Assembly: GCF_000760035.1 (NCBI RefSeq)
Contig: NZ_JNAO01000013.1
Span: forward strand, 186,001 to 250,000
Length of the DNA: 64,000 nt
Direction of reading: 5' to 3'
DNA from: Prochlorococcus marinus str. MIT 9314
GTDB lineage: Bacteria; Cyanobacteriota; Cyanobacteriia; PCC-6307; Cyanobiaceae
Under the pieces are notes generated by a model that worked only from the letters and a program-made list of their open reading frames with translations, did not search any database and had not been told where the DNA came from. Positions 56,297 through 64,000 of this stretch are shown here, one piece after another. A program made the translations under genes and the position numbers. Within the stretch, counting starts at the first letter, position 1; every line of letters starts with the position of its first letter.

Positions 56297-57187
56297 TTGG
56301 AATCTAATAATTTAAATAACTCAAAGCTTGGTGTTCTCGGAGGTAGTGGTTTTTACTCTATAGAAGATTTAACAAATGTAAAAGAAATTAATGTAGAAAC
56401 TCCTTATGGAGAAACTTCAGATTCTCTCAGATTAGGAGAACTTAATGGAATTGAAGTAGTTTTTTTGGCAAGGCATGGTAGAAACCATACATTTACGCCA
56501 TCCGAAGTTCCCTATAGAGCAAATATATGGGCAATGAAATCTTTAGGCGTGAAATGGATTATATCAGCCTCAGCAGTTGGTTCACTTAAAGAAGAAATAA
56601 GACCCCTTGATATTGTTTTGCCCGATCAATTCATAGACAGAACTCATGATCGACCAGTAACGTTTTTTGGAGATGGTGCGGTAGCTCATGTTGCATTAGC
56701 AGACCCTTTTTGCTCAGAGTTAATAGAAATTTTAAAAAAGTCAACTGAACCTCTCCTTACTGAGGATAGAAAACTTCATGTTGGAGGGACTTATTTATGC
56801 ATGGAGGGTCCTGCATTTTCTACAAGAGCAGAATCCAATTTTTACAGAAGTTTAGATTGCTCCATTATTGGAATGACAAATCATTCAGAGGCTAGGCTTT
56901 GTAGAGAGGCAGAAATCGCATATGCAAGTTTATGTATGTCTACTGATTATGATTGTTGGCATCCTGATCATGATGATGTCACAGTAGAGATGATTTTGAA
57001 TAATCTAAATTCAAATGCAGAATTAGCAAAAAAAATTATAATTTCAGCTGCAAAATATATAGGAAAAATCAGGCCAAAAAGTATTGCACATGATGCCTTA
57101 AAATATGCTTTGATTACACCTAAAGATAAGATACCTCAAAAAACTTTGAAAAAAATAAATATTTTTACTAAAAAATATTGGCAATAG
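56297..57187 (+). CDS. mtnP: S-methyl-5'-thioadenosine phosphorylase MtnP
   Basis: MtnP phosphorolyses MTA, and often 5'-deoxyadenosine, to adenine and the ribose-1-phosphate derivative. Seen are LGVLGGSGFYSIEDL, FTPSEVPYRANIWAMKSLG, YLCMEGPAFSTRAES and GMTNHSEARLCREAEI. The start is TTG at 56297, two to three bases from an AT-rich leader. The 296 residues match the family. A long imperfect inverted repeat follows the stop. Confidence 0.94.
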   Translation: MESNNLNNSKLGVLGGSGFYSIEDLTNVKEINVETPYGETSDSLRLGELNGIEVVFLARHGRNHTFTPSEVPYRANIWAMKSLGVKWIISASAVGSLKEEIRPLDIVLPDQFIDRTHDRPVTFFGDGAVAHVALADPFCSELIEILKKSTEPLLTEDRKLHVGGTYLCMEGPAFSTRAESNFYRSLDCSIIGMTNHSEARLCREAEIAYASLCMSTDYDCWHPDHDDVTVEMILNNLNSNAELAKKIIISAAKYIGKIRPKSIAHDALKYALITPKDKIPQKTLKKINIFTKKYWQ

Positions 57188-57191
57188 TTAG

Positions 57192-57271
57192 AAATAAGAG
57201 CACAATTTTAAAATATTTTGAAATTTATCGAGCAAAAATTTGTAATTAAATATCGAAATTTGCTCTTATTT
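57192..57271 (+). terminator. Long inverted repeat after mtnP, possible terminator
   Basis: AAATAAGAGCA at 57192-57202 is matched perfectly in inverse at 57261-57271, with further partial pairing inside (AATTT and AAATAT arms). It begins 5 bases past the mtnP stop and ends in a T-rich stretch. A Rho-independent terminator usually has a tighter stem, so this is tentative; the loop is long at about 58 bases. Confidence 0.4.
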
Positions 57272-57392
57272 ATTTAGTAATATAATTGTTCAAATTTAGG
57301 AAATAATGATCAAATAGATAAATCAATTTGACCTACTCACCAGCCTAATTATGTGGTTATTGTAAACTAAAACTATTCAGGAAATATTATTA

Positions 57393-58220
57393 ATGGGAAT
57401 CAATTATATAGAACCAAAAATATATGAAGTTTTTGATGATGAAGCAGAATCTTTTTTTAGTGATGAAGGCTTTATAGTTATGAAGCTTGACATAAGCTTA
57501 TCTTCTTTAAAAAAAGCTAGAGAAAAGATAATTAAAATAGCCAGTAAGGAGGAAGAAAGTGGTGATTCGTGTTTTTATGAAAATAGAAATAATGAAGATG
57601 GAAATATAAAATCTGAAATCAAAAAGTTACAAAGGATTTGGAATATTTTAAATAAAGATAAATTATTTCATGAATTCCCACTTTGTGGTACACACAAAAA
57701 AACTTTAAATAAAATTTTTGCAAGAAATACATTACATAATTTGTACACAATAAGTAGTTTTCAAGCAAATATCCTTTATCCTGGAGCAGAAAAACAAAAA
57801 ATACATGTAGATACTCCGGTTCCTGAACCCCTTCCTGAATGGCCTATTAAAATTACCACAATAAACTTATTAGACGATTTTACTGCAGATAATGGCGCCA
57901 CAATGGTAGTGCCAAAATCACATAAATCTAGATTAAAACCTAAGCCAGGAACTAATGATGAGCAATTATTGAAAACTATTATTGCCCCTTTTGGAAGTTC
58001 AATTTTTACTCATGGTGGGTTATGGCATGCAAGTGGAACTAATCAAAGTAATAGTAAAAGGTTAGCTTTATTAGGAAGTTATGCAGCCAGTTACGCTAAG
58101 GATATTGCTTATGAAGAGAACCATATCCAAATTAAAAATAAATTGATTTGTTTTGAAAATGATTTAGCTGAAATGCTAGGTTACAATTTGAAGCCAAATC
58201 CTGGTGCGCTTAATTTTTAA
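57393..58220 (+). CDS. PhyH-family 2-oxoglutarate/Fe(II) dioxygenase
   Basis: The 275-residue protein has a complete facial triad and cosubstrate residue. H138-x-D140 lies in KIHVDTPVPEPLPEWP, the distal H212 in HGGLWHASGTN, and R223 in SKRLALLGSY. TADNGATMVVPKSHKSR is the typical PhyH stretch. It should be a functional hydroxylase. The substrate is unknown. It is convergent with a GT2 gene and near two radical SAM genes. Confidence 0.85.
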   Translation: MGINYIEPKIYEVFDDEAESFFSDEGFIVMKLDISLSSLKKAREKIIKIASKEEESGDSCFYENRNNEDGNIKSEIKKLQRIWNILNKDKLFHEFPLCGTHKKTLNKIFARNTLHNLYTISSFQANILYPGAEKQKIHVDTPVPEPLPEWPIKITTINLLDDFTADNGATMVVPKSHKSRLKPKPGTNDEQLLKTIIAPFGSSIFTHGGLWHASGTNQSNSKRLALLGSYAASYAKDIAYEENHIQIKNKLICFENDLAEMLGYNLKPNPGALNF

Positions 58221-58240
58221 AACTTTATTTAAAATTAAAT

Positions 58241-59179
58241 TTACTGTTTATAGTGATTTTTTGTTGGATTACCGCCGGCTCTAAATTTGATTAATTCTTT
58301 TCTAATGATTAAAAATATATTATTAAAAAATCTTGGTTTAAATGAGAATTCTTTTTTAAAAAAATAAAACTGTAAAAAAGATGAAATTAATAAAATAAAT
58401 TTTATGATTTTATTAATTTCGATATTCTTAAGCCATGAGATTAATTTCAAATAGGATTTATAATTTAGATTTGAACTATCTTGCGCTCCATGAATTCTGT
58501 AATAGTAATGATTAATATCTTTTAATTCAAGAAAAACGCCCATTTTGGATAAGTAATAATTCATTTTTACATCTTCATGAGCTCCAATAGTATTTGGATT
58601 CTTTTCCCAATATTTGTTTAGAACGGATCTTTTATAAAATATAGAAGGACATATTAATGTTCTTTCAAAAGGTAAAAAATATCTAAAAAGTATGGCAATA
58701 TGATCCAACTTCACCAATTTCTTTGACTTTGAGGAATTTCTCCTCGAAAGAATATAATCTTCAGAGTTTATAAAAGTTGCTTTTAGAGCTAAAGCTGTAG
58801 GTAAAAACTTTGAAATTATATTTAAAGAAATTTGAGCAATTGATGAAGAATACAAATCATCATCATGTAAGAAAATCACATAATCTTCTTTGATTTTTTG
58901 ATTTAAAAACTGCAGCTTATTTCTACCAAGGTTTAAATTCCTTGGCTGAAGAATAATCTCACATTTTTTAATCTTTTCTACTTTGTCTTTAATTAAATTA
59001 TATGAATCCTCTGGAATTGTTATATATTTATTAATATGCGTATTTGTCGCAATTTCTTTGAATGATTTTAATGATTTAAAACTTAGTTTATTAACTTTTG
59101 GCCTAATAAGAAGAATTAATCCGATGCTAGGGTAATTTTCTTTTGATAAGTTATTCTTTTCTATAAAATTTTTGTCCAT
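58241..59179 (-). CDS. GT2 family glycosyltransferase
   Basis: The 312-residue protein has the GT-A pattern GRNKLQFLNQKIKEDYVIFL then HDDDLYSS, where HDDD (about 98-101) is the metal-binding acidic motif, and an AHEDVKMNYYLSKMG acceptor region. The N-terminal strand is diverged (PSIGLILLIRPKVNKL). No long membrane segment is seen besides a hydrophobic patch near 255-275. It is 60 bases after the second radical SAM gene on the same strand, so it may share that transcript. Confidence 0.78.
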   Translation of the reverse strand: MDKNFIEKNNLSKENYPSIGLILLIRPKVNKLSFKSLKSFKEIATNTHINKYITIPEDSYNLIKDKVEKIKKCEIILQPRNLNLGRNKLQFLNQKIKEDYVIFLHDDDLYSSSIAQISLNIISKFLPTALALKATFINSEDYILSRRNSSKSKKLVKLDHIAILFRYFLPFERTLICPSIFYKRSVLNKYWEKNPNTIGAHEDVKMNYYLSKMGVFLELKDINHYYYRIHGAQDSSNLNYKSYLKLISWLKNIEINKIIKFILLISSFLQFYFFKKEFSFKPRFFNNIFLIIRKELIKFRAGGNPTKNHYKQ

Positions 59180-59240
59180 TAAATTAAATACTTGTTATTG
59201 ATTGCTTTTTTGAGATTTTTTTACAATAATATTTAAAAAA

Positions 59241-60221
59241 TCAATATCTTTTTACATATTCTTCAATTTTTAAAGAATCTAAATTATCTGAAGTGTTATC
59301 AATAAAATAATCACATCCTTTACAACCTATATGAGAATTTAAATCACGCTTTAAATGAGATAACCTTAAGTCTTTAATTTTATTTCCAGACCAAATAGAA
59401 TCTAATGATTCTTCTAAACAATTACCTAGGAAAACTTCTTTTTTCCAATCAACACAGCATGGAGATAATTTTCCATCTGAATGAATAGCTAAAGTATAAA
59501 AAGGGAAAGGGCAAACTTCTTTAAAAGCTTTTTGGTTATTTATAGTAGAATTTTGACCTATACTATCTTGGCTGTCAGTCCATGAATGAATTTGATTAAT
59601 TTCAATATAATCCACATGTTTGCTAAGTAAGTTCATATATTTGGTTAACTTTTTATCTGAAATTTCCCCAACAGTTTTTGCCATTATTTTTAAATTAGAG
59701 GAAGGTGTGCTATTCCTCATTTCAAAAAGCAGTTTGATATTTTCAAGAATTTTATTAAAAGGTATTCCTGAATTTGTTGTAGATTTAAAATCATTATTAT
59801 TAAAACCGTAAATTGAAATTTTTATTAAATCCAATCGAGAATTAATTATTGAAGAAGCTTTTTGGCTATTTATTAATGAAGCGTTAGAAGTTAATTCAAC
59901 AGAATCTGCTATGTCAACTTTTTTTGCATAATCAATCATTGAAAAAATATCAGGATTTATCAATGGTTCTCCCATTATCCATAATCTAAGCCTCGATATT
60001 TTATTAAATGAGAGTTTAATATTATCTATGATTTTTTTAAAATCATTAATCTTCATAATTTTATATCCACCTGATAAATTGGAGTAATTTGGATCTGATT
60101 CAGGACAAAATTTACACCTAAAATTACATCTATTAGTAGTTTCAATATGTATTACTAGAGGTTTATTTAATGGAACTTTTTCTGTGAGACTAATTCTATT
60201 TTGGGAATTATTATCATTCAT
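59241..60221 (-). CDS. Radical SAM/SPASM protein (copy 2)
   Basis: The 326-residue enzyme has the 4Fe-4S motif CNFRCKFC at about 32-39 for radical SAM chemistry and a C-terminal SPASM region with Cys in FKEVCPFPF, LSPCCVDW and SHIGCKGCDYF. Its N-terminus QNRISLTEKVPLNKPLVIHI parallels the neighbouring copy, so the two arose by duplication. It overlaps that gene by 4 bases. Such proteins modify sugars, peptides or cofactors; the substrate is unknown. Confidence 0.87.
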   Translation of the reverse strand: MNDNNSQNRISLTEKVPLNKPLVIHIETTNRCNFRCKFCPESDPNYSNLSGGYKIMKINDFKKIIDNIKLSFNKISRLRLWIMGEPLINPDIFSMIDYAKKVDIADSVELTSNASLINSQKASSIINSRLDLIKISIYGFNNNDFKSTTNSGIPFNKILENIKLLFEMRNSTPSSNLKIMAKTVGEISDKKLTKYMNLLSKHVDYIEINQIHSWTDSQDSIGQNSTINNQKAFKEVCPFPFYTLAIHSDGKLSPCCVDWKKEVFLGNCLEESLDSIWSGNKIKDLRLSHLKRDLNSHIGCKGCDYFIDNTSDNLDSLKIEEYVKRY

Positions 60222-61213
60222 GTAGATATCCTTTCTAAAATCTGATCTCTTTGATGGTCAATAGTATCAAATTCGCTAAATTCATTCATGGTGCATTCTT
60301 TGCAGGGTAAAAAAGTGTCTCTTTCACCCCTAAGATGTTTTATCCGCAAATCTCTTAATATTTCACTGTTCCATATATCAACTAAAGATTTTTTATCTAT
60401 ATTTCCTAAATTATTTTTAGCAGACCAATCAATGCAACAAGGAACAACTACTCCATTAGCATTTACCTGAAGGCTCTTAAATATTTGAGGACAAGCTATA
60501 ACTTTTTCAGCTTCTTTTTTCAAAAACCGATGTTGTTTTGTTTCATTAACACCCATATCAGATTCTAATTCTGGCCACAAATTTACAAGATTCTCAACAA
60601 AAATTTCATCTGCAAAATGAAAAGTTTTATGAAAAAAATCAAGTCTCTCTTGATTTTGTACAGCCCCACTATGAATCTTGATATTAAATTTTGCTCTTCT
60701 ATCTTTTTGTGAACAAAGAAATTTTAAATTTTCTACATGTTTATTAAAATTAACTTTTCTGTTTGCAAATTTAAAATAATCTTCGTCAGATAAACCTTCT
60801 ATTGAAACAACAATCTGATCTAGTAAATTGATGATTTCATGGTTAACTTTATTTTGTAGAAGGACACCATTAGTAATGAGTTGTAAACGTTCTCCAATTT
60901 TATATTTATTAGCTATTTGAAGCATTTCAACAAAATGCGTATTTGTTAGTGAATCCCCTATTCCACAAAATCTTATTAGTTTAGGTAGCTCTGGAAACTT
61001 TTTTATTTGTTTACACATATCTTCAAATCTTTCTAAATGCATCCTATTTTTAGGAACTTCATTTGGAGACAAATGTTGAGGACAAAATCCACAGGAAAGA
61101 TTGCAAAAAGATGAAACCTCAACATAAACAACAAGCGGTGTACTTAAAGGAATGCTTTCAGATAGAGAAATTCTTGATTGGAAATTGTGTTGAGCCTTTA
61201 ATTCCGCAGCCAT
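60218..61213 (-). CDS. Radical SAM/SPASM protein (copy 1)
   Basis: The 331-residue enzyme has CNLSCGFC at about 37-44 and SPASM-type Cys in VIACPQIF, VPCCIDW and LPCKECTMNE. The start region QSRISLSESIPLSTPLVVYV matches copy 2. Both belong to the group found in surface-polysaccharide clusters, sometimes with glycosyltransferases. It is the first gene of a radical SAM - radical SAM - GT2 minus-strand run. It would release 5'-deoxyadenosine, a substrate for MtnP. Confidence 0.87.
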   Translation of the reverse strand: MAAELKAQHNFQSRISLSESIPLSTPLVVYVEVSSFCNLSCGFCPQHLSPNEVPKNRMHLERFEDMCKQIKKFPELPKLIRFCGIGDSLTNTHFVEMLQIANKYKIGERLQLITNGVLLQNKVNHEIINLLDQIVVSIEGLSDEDYFKFANRKVNFNKHVENLKFLCSQKDRRAKFNIKIHSGAVQNQERLDFFHKTFHFADEIFVENLVNLWPELESDMGVNETKQHRFLKKEAEKVIACPQIFKSLQVNANGVVVPCCIDWSAKNNLGNIDKKSLVDIWNSEILRDLRIKHLRGERDTFLPCKECTMNEFSEFDTIDHQRDQILERIST

Positions 61214-61330
61214 TTTAATACTGTTTTTTTGATTCTATCAAATAAATTTAGAGAAACTCTTTATTCATTAAATTTTTTTGATTCAAACAAAAATTTCACA
61301 AGAGCAATGTATCTAATGGTACTAAAGGTT

Positions 61331-63067
61331 CTATTCAAGTAATTTATCTGAGAAGTTATTTATTTCTTTTGTTTCTTTTATGATTTTTAATAACTCCTTT
61401 GATGGCTTGTTTAAATTACTTTTTCTTATTTCTAATTTATTATCTTTTAGTTTAACTTTTGTGTTGAAAAAACCTTTTTTATCTTTTCTTGGATAATCAT
61501 CTCTATTGTGTGCTCCTCTGCTTTCATTTCTAGTTAATGCGCTTAAAATAGTTGCTTCTGCTGTCATTAAGGATGCTTCTATATCAAAAGTTTTTATAAG
61601 ATCACAAATATTATTTTCCCTAATGCATATATGCATTAGTTTGTTTTTTAAAATATTTATTTTATTAAGGCCTTCTTTAAGACTCTCCCTTTTTTTTACT
61701 ACTCCGCAATGCTCCCACATTAAATCTCTTAACTGATTTTGCAAGGAATTAGCATCTTCAGAGCCTTTTTTTAGTTTTTTTTCAATATTTTCATGGGCTG
61801 ATTTAATTATGCTTAAAGGAGCATCTTTATAAGATGAACTTTTAGAGTACTTAGATGCATAAGCCCCAGCTATTTTTCCAAAAACAAGGATTTCTGCTAA
61901 TGAATTACCACCAAGTCTATTTGCTCCATGAAGTCCTCCAGCAACCTCTCCTGCAGCAAATAACCCTTCAATATCTGTAGAGTGAGAAGCGGCTTTAACT
62001 GATATGCCTCCCATAGAGTAATGAGCAGTTGGAGCAACTTCCATCGGGGTTTTAGAAATATCAATATTTTGAAATTCTAAAAATTGTTTATAAGTAGATG
62101 GAATTCTTGAAATAATAGTATCTTTTTTGATATGGCTTATATCTAAAAGTACTCCGCCCCTTACAGTCCCTCTTCCCTCTTGAATCTCCGTATAGTTAGC
62201 CTTGGCAACTAAATCTCTGGTTGAAAGCTCCAATCTCTCAATATCATAATTTTTCATAAACCTTTCACCCATGGCATTAAAAAGTCTTCCACCCTCACCT
62301 CTTACGGCCTCAGTTACAAGAGTCCCTTCAATATCTTCAGGAAATAACATTCCAGTGGGATGAAATTGAACCATTTCCATATCAATTAATTCACATCCTG
62401 ATTTAAGTCCTAAAAAAAGTCCATCACCAGTGTTTTCCATTTTTCTCGATGAACTTTTTTTCCATATTCTTGTATGCCCTCCTGTACAAAGGATCACTGC
62501 ATTAGCCAAATGTATTGTCCTCTCACCAGAAAAAATGTCAAAAGACATTGCTCCGAAGCACTTGTTCTCACTGATCAATAAATCAGTAACATATTCTGAA
62601 TCATGTATTTGTATGTCTAGTAAAGAAGCCTTTTGAAGTAGGGCATTTAGAATAGATTTTCCTGTGTAATCTCCGCTGAAACAAGTCCTTCTGAAAGTGT
62701 GAGCACCGAAATATCTTTGATCGAATTTTCCGTTATACAATTTTTTAAAATTAGCTCCCCAAGAGTCAATCTCCTTTACGCTATCAGGAGCATTTCTGGC
62801 CATTAATTCGATTGCTGCAGGATCACCAATTTCATATCCTTCAAGGTAAGTGTCTGCGAAATGTTGTTCCCAGGAATCTTCAAAGTCTAGATTTCCAAAT
62901 GATGCATTAATCCCTCCTGCTGCAAGTACTGTATGACTATCATTTTTAGATCTTTTACCCAATACTTTAACAGTTAGATTATTTTGTTTGGCTTCAATTG
63001 CAGCTCTGAGACCAGAACCGCCACAGCCAATTACCAAAATATCGGTTGAATCTGTATTATTATCCAT
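61331..63067 (-). CDS. SdhA-like flavoprotein (succinate dehydrogenase/fumarate reductase family)
   Basis: The 578-residue flavoprotein has ILVIGCGGSGLRAAIEA (FAD motif), SHTVLAAGGINASFGN, the covalent-flavin-type stretch GAHTFRRTCFSGDYTGK, VQFHPTGM, EGGRLFNAMGERFM, and PTAHYSMGGI with HGANRLGGNSLAEILVFG. These are the SdhA/FrdA family motifs. No iron-sulfur SdhB gene is adjacent in the window. It could be respiratory succinate dehydrogenase with distant partners, or an L-aspartate-oxidase-like enzyme; the first is more likely. Confidence 0.85.
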   Translation of the reverse strand: MDNNTDSTDILVIGCGGSGLRAAIEAKQNNLTVKVLGKRSKNDSHTVLAAGGINASFGNLDFEDSWEQHFADTYLEGYEIGDPAAIELMARNAPDSVKEIDSWGANFKKLYNGKFDQRYFGAHTFRRTCFSGDYTGKSILNALLQKASLLDIQIHDSEYVTDLLISENKCFGAMSFDIFSGERTIHLANAVILCTGGHTRIWKKSSSRKMENTGDGLFLGLKSGCELIDMEMVQFHPTGMLFPEDIEGTLVTEAVRGEGGRLFNAMGERFMKNYDIERLELSTRDLVAKANYTEIQEGRGTVRGGVLLDISHIKKDTIISRIPSTYKQFLEFQNIDISKTPMEVAPTAHYSMGGISVKAASHSTDIEGLFAAGEVAGGLHGANRLGGNSLAEILVFGKIAGAYASKYSKSSSYKDAPLSIIKSAHENIEKKLKKGSEDANSLQNQLRDLMWEHCGVVKKRESLKEGLNKINILKNKLMHICIRENNICDLIKTFDIEASLMTAEATILSALTRNESRGAHNRDDYPRKDKKGFFNTKVKLKDNKLEIRKSNLNKPSKELLKIIKETKEINNFSDKLLE

Positions 63068-63095
63068 TTAGGTAATGTGGTTGTTTTTAAAATGA

Positions 63096-63617
63096 TTAAT
63101 AGACTATTTGGGAATCTACAGGTAATTTAATTTTTTCTCTACCATTAAGAAATCCAAGTTCAACAATTGCACAAAGACCAGTCACAATTTTGTTTTCAGC
63201 TTTTAGTAATTCTGAAACGCAATGTACAGTACCGCCTGTAGCGAGTAAGTCGTCAATAATAGCAAATTTTTTATATCCTTTAAGAGCATCCTTTTGGATA
63301 GTTAGAGAATTTTTACCATACTCTAGATCATAAGAATTAGATATCAACTCTCCTGGTAATTTGCCAGGTTTTCTAGCTAATATTAATGGCTTTGAAATAT
63401 TCAAAGAAATTGCACTTCCAAGTAAAAAACCTCTTGCATCAATAGCAATTAATGCTTCTGCATTATTACAAATTTCTGAAGCAGACATATCTTTTATAAG
63501 AGATTTAAAAATAATTGGATCTCTAAAAATTGGTGTTATGTCTTTGAAGTTAATGCCCTTCTTTGGGAAATCTGGATAGTTTTCTATTAAATTTTCTAAA
63601 GAGGTAGCCATGTGCAT
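63096..63617 (-). CDS. apt: Adenine phosphoribosyltransferase
   Basis: Apt recycles adenine to AMP using PRPP. The 173 residues include YPDFPKKGINFKDITPIFRD, IDARGFLLGSAI, LARKPGKLPG and the PRPP site FAIIDDLLATGGTV. All are as expected. It ends 28 bases before the SdhA-like gene. Functionally it pairs with mtnP, which releases adenine. Confidence 0.95.
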   Translation of the reverse strand: MHMATSLENLIENYPDFPKKGINFKDITPIFRDPIIFKSLIKDMSASEICNNAEALIAIDARGFLLGSAISLNISKPLILARKPGKLPGELISNSYDLEYGKNSLTIQKDALKGYKKFAIIDDLLATGGTVHCVSELLKAENKIVTGLCAIVELGFLNGREKIKLPVDSQIVY

Positions 63618-63800
63618 AATTTTATTTATTAAAAGAATATATTAAATAACAGTTTTATGTAAAAATTTTGTCTCGAAAAAACAAAATTAATGTTTTTCTA
63701 AAAGGCAAATTTGATTTTTTATTTCTTTAAAATTTCTCTATAAATATTGCAATGGTTAATGTAGTAAAGTTATTCAATATATATCTTTTGATTAATTGAT

Positions 63801-63805
63801 AAGGA
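63801..63805 (+). promoter_or_regulatory. Ribosome binding site of the NeuB-like gene
   Basis: AAGGA lies 1-6 bases before the ATG at 63807. The spacing is short, but clear Shine-Dalgarno sites are rare elsewhere in this window, so it supports this start. Confidence 0.4.
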
Positions 63806-63806
63806 C

Positions 63807-64000
63807 ATGAGCAAGTTAATAATTCTCGAAATGGCTAATAATCACTCAGGATTTGTCCAACATGGAAAGAATATTATTAAAACCTATTCAAGTTTGTGCT
63901 CTGATTATTTTGATAAATATGAATTTGTTTTTAAATTTCAATATAGAGATCTAGATTCCTTTATTAGGGATGATATGAAAGGTGACTTAAACATTCCTCT
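63807..64000 (+). CDS. NeuB-like sialic-acid synthase family protein (partial)
   Basis: The first 64 codons read MSKLIILEMANNHSGFVQHG, then an FVFKFQYRDLDSFI stretch. This is the start of the NeuB/SpsE TIM-barrel family (E-x-x-x-N-H-x-G and K-x-Q), which joins phosphoenolpyruvate to an N-acyl sugar to make sialic or legionaminic-type acids. The rest lies beyond the window. It suggests nonulosonic-acid genes continue downstream. Confidence 0.78.
   Translation, partial: MSKLIILEMANNHSGFVQHGKNIIKTYSSLCSDYFDKYEFVFKFQYRDLDSFIRDDMKGDLNIP

Noticed and set aside
1-64000. CRISPR arrays, insertion sequences, rRNA or known picocyanobacterial small RNAs
   Set aside because: No regularly spaced repeats, transposase motifs or rRNA signatures were seen by reading; a computational scan would be needed to exclude small RNAs.

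Overview
The window is a piece of a very AT-rich, gene-dense genome. Gene content points to a marine picocyanobacterium, most likely high-light-adapted Prochlorococcus. The markers are a cyanobacterial-type long ThiE, a CpmA/LarB homologue, TIGR03792, DUF3611 and DUF3122 proteins, a CbiE-CbiT fusion, a LexA with a near-consensus cyanobacterial box, small intergenic spacers in the core, and a core/island layout typical of that genus. The organism call is inference, because no rRNA or photosystem gene is present.

Layout. (1) 1-19274 is mostly conserved core: the era end, trmD, ispF, a TIGR03792 protein, cpmA/larB, thiS, thiE, ribF, a DUF3611 protein, surE, pheS, nadK, cobL, small cyanobacterial proteins, a DUF3122 protein, ribD, ftsH, argF and lexA. 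It is interrupted at 924-4520 by an accessory NodU-type carbamoyltransferase / SxtJ-like / DUF5989 / SGNH module. (2) 19300-49600 is a cell-surface accessory region resembling the hypervariable surface islands of Prochlorococcus. It holds GT-C and GT2 glycosyltransferases, GtrA and SMR-like putative flippases, methyltransferases, an aminotransferase of the RffA/WecE type, a compact six-gene operon (2OG oxygenase-like, beta-propeller, ATP-grasp, amidohydrolase, PhyH, GT2), a CotH/beta-helix + VTC + DUF4956 triad, an HTTM-like / DCC1-like pair, and a lipid-linked pentofuranose module (HAD-UbiA, GtrA, DprE1-like, DprE2-like). The module sits beside a GT-C protein that is a candidate user of its product. 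Unusually long non-coding stretches (350-600 bp), a probable gene relic and a frameshifted SGNH gene suggest turnover. (3) A tRNA-Ala(GGC) at 49701-49773 lies near the end of this region. (4) 49971-63617 mixes sugar-nucleotide genes (GT2, manC), a methylthioadenosine/5'-deoxyadenosine salvage set (aldolase-SDR fusion, mtnA, mtnP, apt), a second accessory cluster (PhyH, GT2, two tandem radical SAM/SPASM proteins) and an SdhA-like flavoprotein. The window ends inside a NeuB-like sialic-acid-synthase gene.

How genes work together. Several parts fit a lipid-carrier surface-glycan economy. GtrB-like GT2 enzymes and the UbiA/DprE pathway would charge polyprenyl phosphate, GtrA/SMR-like proteins would flip it, and GT-C proteins would transfer the sugar outside the cytoplasm. 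Methyltransferases, carbamoyltransferase and SGNH enzymes would decorate the glycans. Separately, mtnP, mtnA, a class II aldolase-SDR fusion and apt could form a full route from MTA or 5'-deoxyadenosine to adenine, DHAP and an aldehyde, useful beside radical SAM enzymes that release 5'-deoxyadenosine. Of the systems here, the six-gene operon at 23941-29336 is the least like anything I can name.
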